This document shows positions 6,926 through 13,807 of a stretch of DNA of 20,036 nucleotides, piece after piece. A program made the translations under genes and the position numbers. The stretch lies in NCBI GenBank assembly GCA_934183355.1, contig CAKPST010000045.1, forward strand, positions 1 to 20,036. Reading direction: 5' to 3'. Numbering within the stretch: position 1 is the first letter of the stretch; every line of letters starts with the position of its first letter. Source of the DNA: an uncultured Prevotella sp. GTDB taxonomy: Bacteria; Bacteroidota; Bacteroidia; Bacteroidales; Bacteroidaceae. Under the pieces are notes generated by a model. It did not search any database. It was not told the DNA's origin and saw only the letters and a program-made list of their open reading frames with translations.

Positions 6926-7876
6926 TTACCAGCTTGACGTTGAGCCTCCGCCTCCCGTCGAGCCACCGCCAAACGAGCCACCGAAGCTGCCACCGCCTCC
7001 ACCTCTGCCCCCACTGAGCATTGATCCGAGTATGGCAGCGTTGGTAATGGCGTTGCCAGAGTCGTCGATGTTCTCGTCCTTGGTCACCACATGTCCGCAG
7101 TTGCTGCATATGTATGTGGTGCGGCGTATCTTTCTGCCTCTACGAGGTCCTGATGCTATGCGCAGAATATTGGAGTCCACTTTCTTCAGAACTCCCTTTT
7201 TGCGACACTTTGGACAACGCTGCTGCTCGCCCATGAGATAGATGAAGAATATCGCGCCTCCCACTATCATGACGAGTATCGCTATAGCCCCCACCATACC
7301 GTCGTCTTCATCGTCAGCCTCAGGCTCCATTGAGCCGTCGAGCACTTTAGCCGCCATCCTCACGCCAGCCACCATGCCGCCATCCCAGTCGCCCTCCTTG
7401 AATCGTGGCACCATCTGCTGCATCTGTATACGTTTGGACATAGCGTCAGTCATAGTTCCCTCAATGCCATAGCCCGTGGTGAACCTCACCTTGTGTTGGT
7501 CCATGACAAAGAGGATGAGCAGTCCGTTGTCCGACTTCTTCTTGCCAATGCCCCATTTGCGGAACAACTCGTGTGCGAAGTCGAAGATGTCGTCCTCGCC
7601 TATGCTTGGCAGCATCACCACTGCCGTCTCTATGCCTGTTGATTGTTCCAGCCTATTGAGAATGGCGTTGATGGAGTCGTGAGCCACTGGGGATAATATC
7701 TTTGTAGGGTCGCTCACATACTGTCGCGCGTCCATAAGGCGCACGTTAGGCACGTCGCCGACAGCGTATTGCTTGGTGTCGGCGGCAAACGCCTGCACTG
7801 CCATCAACATGAAGAACAGGCAGGCTATTAGTCGCATTGGGCGAAATGTAGGGGCTTTATTGGGACGAGCTGTCAT
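6926..7876 (-). CDS. TPM domain membrane protein with zinc ribbon and Gly-rich tail (YgcG-like)
   Basis: A 316-residue protein of the TPM_phosphatase/YgcG group. Order: signal peptide (MRLIACLFF...AFAA, about 14-32), TPM domain at about 45-180 (includes VRLMDARQYVSDP, NGLLILFVMDQHKVRFTTG and MVPRFKEGDWDGG), an acidic linker EPEADDEDDG, a transmembrane helix at 194-214, a likely zinc ribbon with CPKC (221-224) and CSNC (257-260), and a tail of almost only Gly, Ser and Thr (289-316). TPM proteins face the periplasm; in plants the homologue helps photosystem II repair, and the bacterial role is unclear. Met14 (base 7837) may be the real start. It follows lemA by 20 bases, a pairing common in bacteria, which suggests they work together in the envelope. 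Confidence 0.85.
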   Translation of the reverse strand: MTARPNKAPTFRPMRLIACLFFMLMAVQAFAADTKQYAVGDVPNVRLMDARQYVSDPTKILSPVAHDSINAILNRLEQSTGIETAVVMLPSIGEDDIFDFAHELFRKWGIGKKKSDNGLLILFVMDQHKVRFTTGYGIEGTMTDAMSKRIQMQQMVPRFKEGDWDGGMVAGVRMAAKVLDGSMEPEADDEDDGMVGAIAILVMIVGGAIFFIYLMGEQQRCPKCRKKGVLKKVDSNILRIASGPRRGRKIRRTTYICSNCGHVVTKDENIDDSGNAITNAAILGSMLSGGRGGGGGSFGGSFGGGSTGGGGSTSSW

Positions 7877-7896
7877 AAAAAATAAGTTTCTATTTA

Positions 7897-8490
7897 TTAG
7901 AACTCAACATTCGGAGCCTTTTCCGCACCTGCTTCAGCCTCGAAATAGTTCTTCTTGTCAAATCCGCACACACCAGCGATGATGCTCTTTGGGAATCGGC
8001 GTATGCCTACGTTATATTCCTTGGCAGCATCGTTGAAGTCCTTACGTGCCACATTGATGCGGTTTTCGGTGCCTTCGAGCTGCGACTGTAGTTCCAGGAA
8101 GTTCTGGTTAGCCTTGAGGTCAGGATAGTTCTCGGTGATGGCAAGCAACTTGCCGAGCGCTGATGTCACGTCGCCCTGTGCCTTCTGATACTGTGCCAGC
8201 TGCTGCGGAGTGCAGTTCGACGGGTCAATCTTCACCTGTGTAGCCTGTGAGCGAGCCGCCATGACAGCCTCCAGAGTCTGACTCTCGTGCTTGGCATATC
8301 CCTTGACAGTGTTCACGAGATTAGGGATGAGGTCGCTGCGGCGCTGATACTGTGTCTCCACGTTAGCCCACTTGTTGTTCACCTCCTCGTCCATGTTGAC
8401 AAGACCATTATAACCACTCACGCCCCAGAGCACGAGCACTACAATCACACCACCGGCGATGAGCCAGCCAAAATGTTTGGGTTTCTTCAT
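7897..8490 (-). CDS. lemA: LemA family membrane protein
   Basis: A 197-residue LemA family protein: a short basic N-terminus, one transmembrane helix (about 8-26, WLIAGGVIVVLVLWGV), then a periplasmic or extracytoplasmic helical bundle. The characteristic segment NKWANVETQYQRRSDLIPNL at 41-60 and the later YNVGIRRFPKSIIAGVCGF near the C-terminus are family hallmarks. Molecular function is not established. The gene is first in the leftward run and has its own TAAATTTG promoter box. The TPM gene follows directly, the usual LemA/TPM neighbour pair. Confidence 0.93.
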   Translation of the reverse strand: MKKPKHFGWLIAGGVIVVLVLWGVSGYNGLVNMDEEVNNKWANVETQYQRRSDLIPNLVNTVKGYAKHESQTLEAVMAARSQATQVKIDPSNCTPQQLAQYQKAQGDVTSALGKLLAITENYPDLKANQNFLELQSQLEGTENRINVARKDFNDAAKEYNVGIRRFPKSIIAGVCGFDKKNYFEAEAGAEKAPNVEF

Positions 8491-8520
8491 ATTCTATTGT
8501 TTTAAATGTATATACAACTA

Positions 8521-8528
8521 CAAATTTA
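8521..8528 (-). promoter_or_regulatory. Bacteroidota -7 box (TAAATTTG) for the lemA operon
   Basis: TAAATTTG on the minus strand, 30 bases before the lemA ATG. A TTTG lies 15 bases further upstream, shorter than the usual -33 spacing. Confidence 0.5.
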
Positions 8529-8623
8529 GTAATATTGCTACAACAAACGTCACTTTTTAGCTGATTTTCACTCACATTCTTTTATTTTGGCACATTGTTG
8601 CGAATAATTTATCAAAATAGATG

Positions 8624-8631
8624 TAACTTTG
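8624..8631 (+). promoter_or_regulatory. Bacteroidota -7 box (TAACTTTG) for rbfA
   Basis: TAACTTTG fits TAnnTTTG; a TTG at 8598-8600 lies 23 bases upstream as a possible -33 element. The predicted leader is about 60 bases. Confidence 0.55.
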
Positions 8632-8661
8632 TAGTTCAATTACATTAATAAATTACAACCC

Positions 8662-8681
8662 GGCGCGGCACCATCTGCGCC
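8662..8681 (+). other. GC hairpin in the rbfA leader
   Basis: GGCGC (8662-8666) pairs with GCGCC (8677-8681) around a 10-base loop, a GC-rich patch in an AT-rich leader 19 bases before the rbfA ATG. It may affect translation of this cold-shock-associated factor; the role is inference. Confidence 0.35.
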
Positions 8682-8699
8682 ACAAAACAATAAAACATC

Positions 8700-9035
8700 A
8701 TGCAAGAGACAAGACAAAACCGTATAGCACGCCTTCTTCAGAAGGAGCTAAGCCTTATTTTCCAGAGTCAGACACGTGCCATGCACGGCATTATGGTGAG
8801 TGTGACACGCTGCCGTGTGTCGCCCGACCTTAGCATCTGCACCGCCTATCTGAGCATCTTCCCGTCAGAGAAGTCTGAAGAACTCATCAAGAACGTCACA
8901 GCCAACGAGAAGACTATACGCTACGAGTTGGGTACACGTGTGCGCAATCAGCTGCGCATCATCCCCGAATTGCGATTCTTCATCGACGACTCGCTCGACT
9001 ACATCGACCGCATTGACGAACTGCTGAAGAAGTAA
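8700..9035 (+). CDS. rbfA: 30S ribosome-binding factor A
   Basis: RbfA helps mature the 5' end of 16S rRNA and the 30S subunit; in Escherichia coli it is a cold-shock factor. The 111-residue protein has the family's N-terminal helix (RQNRIARLLQKELSLIFQ), the mid-domain strand ITRC-like VTRCRVSPDLSICTAYLSIF, and the typical ending RIIPELRFFIDDSLDYIDRI followed by a short helix. Length is normal for Bacteroidota. The ABC permease gene starts 7 bases after the stop, so the two are co-transcribed. The promoter box lies at 8624-8631. Confidence 0.93.
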   Translation: MQETRQNRIARLLQKELSLIFQSQTRAMHGIMVSVTRCRVSPDLSICTAYLSIFPSEKSEELIKNVTANEKTIRYELGTRVRNQLRIIPELRFFIDDSLDYIDRIDELLKK

Positions 9036-9042
9036 TGGCGGT

Positions 9043-10260
9043 ATGAACTTCCCTTTTTACATAGCGCGACGCTATGTCTTCTCTAAGAAGTCGACCAACG
9101 CCATCAACGTCATCTCGGCTATCTCTGTCATCGGTGTGGCTGTTGCCACAATGGCATTGGTGATTGTGCTGAGTGTGTTCAACGGATTTCACGACTTGGT
9201 GGCGTCGCTTTTCACCAGTTTCGACCCACAACTAGAGTTGCTGCCTAAGGAGGGCAAGACGGCTCCAGCCGACGACCCTATGCTCGATAGTGTGCGTCAC
9301 ATGCCCTCGGTGGCTGTTGCCACTGATGTGGTGGAGGACCAAGCACTTGCTGTCTATGGCGAACGCCAGCAGATGGTGACGGTGATGGGTGTCGACGACA
9401 ACTTCTCGCAGCTCACACGCATCAACGACATTCTGTATGGCGACGGCGAGTTTACGCTTCGGGCTGCCAATCTCTTCTATGCCGTTCCGGGCATCCGACT
9501 TGCTCAGGACCTCGGACTCGGTGCTCGTTTTGATGGCTATCTCAAGATATTCGCACCTGTGCGACGCGGACAGATAACCGACTTCGACGACCCTACCGAA
9601 GCATTTGTAGCCGACTCGCTCATCTCTCCTGGCGTTGTCTACGCCGTCAACCAAGCCAAGTACGACCGCGACCGCCTCATCTGTTCCGTCGCCTTTGCCC
9701 GTCGTCTGTTCGACCAGGATGGCATGCTCTCCTCGCTTCAACTGCGTTTGAAACCCGGCAGCGACATCTCTGCCGTCAAGAAGCAGATAGTGGAGGTGTG
9801 CGGCTCTCGCTATCGTGTGCTCGACCGCTTCGAGCAGCAAGCCGACACATTCCGCATCATGCAGATAGAGAAGGTGCTGGCTTACGTGTTCCTCACGTTC
9901 ATCCTCATGGTGGCATGCTTCAACATCATCTCGTCGCTCTCGATGCTCATCATCGACAAGAAGGCTGACGTGGTGACGCTTCGCAATCTGGGTGCCACCG
10001 ACGGTCAGATACGTCGCATCTTCCTCTTTGAGGGTCGCATCATATCAGCCATCGGAGCTGCTGTTGGTGTCGCATTGGGGTTGCTCTTGTGCTGGCTTCA
10101 GCAGGAGTTTGGCTTCGTTCACATGGGCGACACCGCTGGCTCGTTTGTCGTCAATGCCTATCCGGTCAGCGTACACTATGGTGATGTGGCTGTGGTGTTC
10201 GTCACGGTGCTGCTCATAGGATGGGTGGCGGCGTGGATACCGACAAGACGTAGTCTGTAG
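9043..10260 (+). CDS. ABC transporter permease of the LolC/LolE (FtsX-like) type
   Basis: A 405-residue inner-membrane permease with the LolC/E layout: one N-terminal helix (about 20-48, INVISAISVIGVAVATMALV), a large periplasmic domain (about 49-280), then three C-terminal helices near 280-310, 326-352 and 372-397. The N-terminal FYIARRYVFSKKSTNAINVI is characteristic of lipoprotein-releasing permeases. The cytoplasmic loop contains LRNLGATDGQIRRIFLFEG, the segment that contacts the ATPase. The ATPase gene is not in the window. A lipoprotein-export role is the likely reading in Bacteroidota but is inferred from family only. The C-terminus ends abruptly after PTRRSL, and an AT-rich repeat array begins just after the stop codon. 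Confidence 0.88.
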   Translation: MNFPFYIARRYVFSKKSTNAINVISAISVIGVAVATMALVIVLSVFNGFHDLVASLFTSFDPQLELLPKEGKTAPADDPMLDSVRHMPSVAVATDVVEDQALAVYGERQQMVTVMGVDDNFSQLTRINDILYGDGEFTLRAANLFYAVPGIRLAQDLGLGARFDGYLKIFAPVRRGQITDFDDPTEAFVADSLISPGVVYAVNQAKYDRDRLICSVAFARRLFDQDGMLSSLQLRLKPGSDISAVKKQIVEVCGSRYRVLDRFEQQADTFRIMQIEKVLAYVFLTFILMVACFNIISSLSMLIIDKKADVVTLRNLGATDGQIRRIFLFEGRIISAIGAAVGVALGLLLCWLQQEFGFVHMGDTAGSFVVNAYPVSVHYGDVAVVFVTVLLIGWVAAWIPTRRSL

Positions 10261-10270
10261 GAGATTAATA

Positions 10271-10509
10271 AACCGTTCAATTAACGAATAATGAATAGTT
10301 TAATTAACGAATAATGAATAGTTTAATTAACGAATAATGAATAGTTTAATTAACGAATAATGAATAGTTTAATTAACGAATAATTAATGGCTTAATTAAC
10401 GAATAATTAACGGATAATTAACCGGCATTAACGACTACTTAAAAACAAGGTCGTTAATTCCCGTTAATTAACCGTTAATTTAACCGTTAATTTAACCGTT
10501 AATTATTCG
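10271..10509. repeat. AT-rich inverted TTAACG/CGTTAA array, copy 1
   Basis: This fills most of a 274-base gap with no gene. The left half is built of AATTAACG-containing units, the right half (10450-10509) of CGTTAATT units, several in a 12-base period (TTAATTTAACCG). The halves face each other, with an inner perfect stem ATTAACGAC (10427-10435) / GTCGTTAAT (10450-10458) and a 14-base A-rich loop. Further out the arms pair imperfectly for about 60 bases. Bases 10415-10436 are an exact inverted match to 19223-19244 in the second array. Possible roles are terminator, protein-binding array or non-autonomous mobile element; none can be chosen from sequence alone. Confidence 0.85.
10279..10393. 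repeat. 23-bp tandem repeat, four exact copies plus one variant
   Basis: Units at 10279-10301, 10302-10324, 10325-10347 and 10348-10370 are identical. The fifth, 10371-10393, differs at four positions, and a diverged 22-base unit follows at 10394-10415. Each unit begins AATTAACGAATAAT. There are no unique spacers, so it is a simple tandem array that could vary in copy number. It is nested in the left arm of the larger inverted array. Confidence 0.95.
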
Positions 10510-10534
10510 TCAATTTTCTTATCGCAAAGAAATC

Positions 10535-11176
10535 ATGAATGTAAAGAATATAATTTTTGACCTTGGTTGTGTTCTCGTCGGGCTCAACCCTCAGCGCTGC
10601 ATCAACGCCTTCCGTCATGTTGGTTGCGGCGTCCTCGCCTCATACGTCGAGGAGCACCGCACTGAGGACCTCTTCCTCGACACCGAACTGGGCCGTATCT
10701 CGCAATCGGAGTTCTGCGACGAGGTGCGCCGCCTGTCACTCACCGACACGACCGACGCCGACATTGTGTGGGCATGGAACCAACTGCTCACCGAGATACC
10801 AGCTCGCAAACTGGAGCGCTTGCAAGCCTTGAAGGATGCTGGCTACCGCATATTCCTGCTCTCCAATACCAATATCATGCACTGGGAGCACTGCCGCGAC
10901 CATCTCTTCACACTCCTCGGCAAGCAAGCCGACGACTATTTTGAACGCATATTCCTCTCTTATGAGATGCACCTTGCTAAGCCCGACCCCGAGATATTCG
11001 CCCAGACACTGCGCCAGGCAGGCATCAAGGCAGAGGAGACACTGTTTGTCGACGATCTTGAGGCAAACATACAGGCTGCCGCACAAATGGGCATTAGCAC
11101 ACTACACGAGACATCGGGGGTGGAATGGCTGAAGTGGGAGTTTAATAAACTAACTGAAGATGGAGATGCCGAATAG
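10535..11176 (+). CDS. HAD superfamily hydrolase (subfamily IA, YihX-like)
   Basis: A 213-residue haloacid dehalogenase-like hydrolase, most similar in motif style to YihX, a sugar phosphatase. Motif I is IIFDLGCVLV with nucleophile Asp9; the usual second Asp (D+2) is Gly, as also in YihX-type proteins (DLGNV). Motif II is LLSNTN (Ser around 111), motif III lysine is in HLAKPDPEIF, and motif IV is LFVDDLEANI. The helical cap lies between motifs I and II. The substrate is not known. It is the first gene of a packed operon: its last 17 bases overlap ribF. With riboflavin kinase next door, a phosphatase role in flavin metabolism is conceivable but is only inferred from position. No TAnnTTTG box was found between the array and the ATG. 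Confidence 0.85.
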   Translation: MNVKNIIFDLGCVLVGLNPQRCINAFRHVGCGVLASYVEEHRTEDLFLDTELGRISQSEFCDEVRRLSLTDTTDADIVWAWNQLLTEIPARKLERLQALKDAGYRIFLLSNTNIMHWEHCRDHLFTLLGKQADDYFERIFLSYEMHLAKPDPEIFAQTLRQAGIKAEETLFVDDLEANIQAAAQMGISTLHETSGVEWLKWEFNKLTEDGDAE

Positions 11177-12047
11177 ACGATATTGCGCCACGATAGGATT
11201 CTTCGACGGAGTACACCGCGGTCATCAATATCTGATAAGTGGACTTGTGGACATGGCTCATGCCTCAGGACTGGAGTCGCTTGTCATCACCTTTGGCAAG
11301 CATCCGCGACAGGTGGTGCATGCCGACTATGTGCCGCAGCTGCTCACCCCTGCCGACGAAAAACTACGACTACTGCGCCAGACGGGTGCCGACCGCATTG
11401 AGGTGCTGCCCTTCGACATGGACATGGCTCGACTTTCAGCTCGCGACTTCATGCAGCAAGTGCTGCACGACCGCCTTGGTGTGGCTTGTCTGATGACTGG
11501 CTACGACAATCGCTTCGGTCACAATCGTGCCGAAGGCTTTGACGACTACGTGTGTTATGGACGCGAGATGGGCATGGACGTGGTGCAGAACACGCCGATA
11601 GACATCGACAGACTGCGTGTGTCGTCGTCGTTGATACGCCGACTGCTTGCCGAGGGCGACGTCGTTGAGGCTGAACGCTGCCTCGGTCGTGCCTATGCCA
11701 TAGAGGGAACCGTGGCTCATGGATTTCGTGAGGGACGCAAATTGGGCTTCCCTACAGCCAATATAGTGCCACTTTGCACCGAACAACTCATTCCTCAGAC
11801 TGGCGTCTATGCCGTCAGAGTGAGCATTGAGGGCGGCGAGTGGATGAAGGCGATGATGAACATCGGCACCAATCCTACGTTCCAACGCCATCAACTGACA
11901 CTCGAAGCTCACATCATCGGATTCTCGGGCGACATCTACGGACGCCGCCTGCGTGTGGAGTTTGTGCGCCGTCTGCGTGACGAACGCCGCTTCGACTCGG
12001 TGGAACAACTAAAGATTCAACTTAAAAAAGACATAGAACAAGTATGA
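11160..12047 (+). CDS. ribF: Bifunctional riboflavin kinase / FAD synthetase
   Basis: Phosphorylates riboflavin to FMN and adenylates FMN to FAD in the cytoplasm. The N-terminal nucleotidyltransferase half has TIGFFDGVHRGH (11-22) and VSSSLIRRLL (ISSTxIR-type motif, about 155-164). The C-terminal kinase half has GRKLGFPTAN and MNIGTNPTF. At 295 residues it is slightly short because only about ten residues precede the TIGFFDGVH motif, whereas many homologues have 15-20. The start codon lies within the end of the HAD gene (17-base overlap; a second ATG at 11166 would give 11). Its stop overlaps the next gene's ATG by 4 bases (ATGA), which indicates translational coupling. Confidence 0.95.
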   Translation: MEMPNRRYCATIGFFDGVHRGHQYLISGLVDMAHASGLESLVITFGKHPRQVVHADYVPQLLTPADEKLRLLRQTGADRIEVLPFDMDMARLSARDFMQQVLHDRLGVACLMTGYDNRFGHNRAEGFDDYVCYGREMGMDVVQNTPIDIDRLRVSSSLIRRLLAEGDVVEAERCLGRAYAIEGTVAHGFREGRKLGFPTANIVPLCTEQLIPQTGVYAVRVSIEGGEWMKAMMNIGTNPTFQRHQLTLEAHIIGFSGDIYGRRLRVEFVRRLRDERRFDSVEQLKIQLKKDIEQV

Positions 12048-12835
12048 ACAAACGCACACTTCTCGACACGGCGTGGTATCTCGTCGTGTTCGTGCTCGTA
12101 CAGATGGTGGTCAATGGAGCCATGCTCCTCATCTGTCAGACACGCACTATCACGGCTATGATGACTATCATTGCCACCATCATCAGCAGTCTGCTCACCA
12201 TCGGACTGTTCGTATGGCGCCATTGGGCTCCCGTCAGTGGCAAGTACATCAACACTCGTCCTTGGTTTACACTCTTCTGGGTGGTGTGTTTGGCTGTCGG
12301 TGCCACGTCGCCACTCTCCTTCCTGTGGGATGAGTGCGGACTGCGTATGCCCGACAAGCTCAACGAGATGTTTCGTCAGATAATGCAGCACGACTTGGGC
12401 TATCTTGCCATCGGCGTGTTTGCGCCTATTGCCGAGGAGGTGGTATTTCGTGGAGCCATACAGCGCCGCTTGCAGCAAGCCTTCGGCAAGGGCAAGCATT
12501 GGTATGCCATAGTGCTCACAGCAGCCCTGTTTGGTGTCGTTCATGCCAATATGGTGCAGGGTGTCAACGCCTTTGTCATGGGACTGTTGCTCGGCTGGAT
12601 GTATCAGCGCTCGGGCAGTCTTGTGCCAGGCATTGTCTTCCACCTCACCAACAACACCATAGCCTATGCCATGTGCCGCTTGTTGCCCAATCTCGCCGAC
12701 AAGACACTCGTCGATATATATGGTGGCGAGATGAAATATGTGTGGTGCAACCTCTTGGCATCTACGGCAATATTCATCGCCTCAATGTATCAGCTCTATC
12801 TGCGACTTGGCAAAGAGGGCAAGAATACAAACTAA
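12044..12835 (+). CDS. CPBP family intramembrane metalloprotease (CAAX/Abi type)
   Basis: A 263-residue polytopic membrane protein with the three CPBP protease motifs: EEVVFRG (Glu131, Glu132, Arg136), FGVVH (Phe163-His167) and HLTNN (His200-Asn204). About seven hydrophobic segments flank these. Family members include eukaryotic Rce1 prenyl-protein proteases and bacterial proteins linked to bacteriocin self-immunity; the bacterial substrates are mostly unknown. It is translationally coupled to ribF through an ATGA overlap and ends the operon. Its TAA stop (12833-12835) overlaps the stop codon of the opposing cdaA gene, leaving no room for an intergenic terminator. The functional link to flavin synthesis, if any, is unclear. 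Confidence 0.9.
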   Translation: MNKRTLLDTAWYLVVFVLVQMVVNGAMLLICQTRTITAMMTIIATIISSLLTIGLFVWRHWAPVSGKYINTRPWFTLFWVVCLAVGATSPLSFLWDECGLRMPDKLNEMFRQIMQHDLGYLAIGVFAPIAEEVVFRGAIQRRLQQAFGKGKHWYAIVLTAALFGVVHANMVQGVNAFVMGLLLGWMYQRSGSLVPGIVFHLTNNTIAYAMCRLLPNLADKTLVDIYGGEMKYVWCNLLASTAIFIASMYQLYLRLGKEGKNTN

Positions 12836-13605
12836 AAATTCATTTCTTTAGACAGGATATTCTCAAGCTTCTCGGCAGACAGGCGTAGCTGGAATGTACC
12901 CTTGATGGCAACCGATATGCCGCCCGTCTCCTCCGACACCACTACAGCAATACAGTCGCTGTCCTGTGATATGCCCAGTGCGGCACGGTGGCGCAGACCG
13001 AGTTCCTTGGGAATATCATGATTGTGGCTCACGGGCAGAATACATCCCGCTGCCCTAATTCGCTTGTCAGTGATGACCATAGCTCCGTCGTGCAGTGGCG
13101 AGTTCTTGAAGAATATGTTCTCGATGAGTCGCTGATTGATGCGAGCATCAATCAGGTCGCCAGTGTCCACGATGTCGTCAAGACGTACACCGCGCTCAAT
13201 GACGATGAGTGCTCCCACCTTGCCACGCGACATGTCCATACACGCCATGACGATGGGCATGATGGTCTCCTTGTCCACGGTTTCGGCTTTGCCCTTGCCC
13301 ACAAAGAAGAATCGAGCCACAGCCTTAAAACGCTGATGAGCGCCCAGCGAATACAAGAATCGGCGTATCTCTTCCTGGAAGAGCACGATGAGTCCGATGA
13401 CTCCCACCGACACCAACTTGTCCAGAATGGCTCCCAACAGGCGCATCTCTATCACCTGACTCACAAAGAGCCACACCACAACAAACACGATGATGCCGTA
13501 GAAAACGTTGAGCGAACGGCTCTCCTTCATCAGACGGTAGATATAGTAGAGCATCAGGGCGACGAGAAACACGTCGATAATGTCTTTTATTCCAAATTCA
13601 AACAT
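12832..13605 (-). CDS. cdaA: Diadenylate cyclase
   Basis: Makes the second messenger c-di-AMP from two ATP. The 257-residue protein has the CdaA layout: three N-terminal transmembrane helices (about 10-24, 34-50, 56-75), a short coiled linker, and a cytoplasmic DAC domain with DGA at 173-175 and RHR at 205-207. The frame opens further upstream at 13659, but MFEFGIKDIIDV is the normal family N-terminus. A promoter box at 13657-13664 lies inside the longer version, so the ATG at 13603-13605 is chosen. The gene is divergent from folP and convergent, with overlapping stops, with the CPBP protease gene. No YbbR-type regulator (the usual partner in Firmicutes) is adjacent. Confidence 0.95.
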   Translation of the reverse strand: MFEFGIKDIIDVFLVALMLYYIYRLMKESRSLNVFYGIIVFVVVWLFVSQVIEMRLLGAILDKLVSVGVIGLIVLFQEEIRRFLYSLGAHQRFKAVARFFFVGKGKAETVDKETIMPIVMACMDMSRGKVGALIVIERGVRLDDIVDTGDLIDARINQRLIENIFFKNSPLHDGAMVITDKRIRAAGCILPVSHNHDIPKELGLRHRAALGISQDSDCIAVVVSEETGGISVAIKGTFQLRLSAEKLENILSKEMNF

Positions 13606-13656
13606 AATTAGTGTTTTGGTTTTTTTGTTAATACTGTTGCGTTGCCTACTGCTATG

Positions 13657-13664
13657 CAAAAGTA
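13657..13664 (-). promoter_or_regulatory. Bacteroidota -7 box (TACTTTTG) for cdaA
   Basis: TACTTTTG on the minus strand fits TAnnTTTG and gives a leader of about 45 bases before the cdaA ATG at 13605. Confidence 0.5.
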
Positions 13665-13739
13665 CAATTTTAGTTCGTAAAAAACTCTGCTTGCGCTATT
13701 TTTATCGTTTTTTCACTTGACACTTGCCTACAAAAGGCA

Positions 13740-13770
13740 GCAATAATTTGGCAGTCTCAATAATTATTGC
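13740..13770. promoter_or_regulatory. Perfect 9-bp inverted repeat in the cdaA-folP divergent region
   Basis: GCAATAATT (13740-13748) and AATTATTGC (13762-13770) are exact inverted copies 13 bases apart, ending 37 bases before the folP ATG. A degenerate promoter-like TAATTTG follows at 13772-13778. It could be an operator site for folP, or a weak hairpin. Confidence 0.4.
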
Positions 13771-13807
13771 GTAATTTGTGCTTTCAAACAATACATAATA
13801 TAACAAT

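Noticed and set aside
6837..7241. Proline-rich plus-strand frame
   Set aside because: The proline run is the reverse complement of the Gly-rich tail of the TPM gene.
10279..10415. Possible CRISPR array
   Set aside because: The 23-base units are directly adjacent with no unique spacers and there are no cas genes nearby.
10261..10534. Replication or partition origin
   Set aside because: AT-rich iteron-like units invite this idea, but there is no dnaA, rep or par gene and no DnaA-box-like sequence nearby; the second array makes a dispersed repeat more likely.
12988..13611. 207-codon plus-strand frame
   Set aside because: Antisense shadow of cdaA; no family features.
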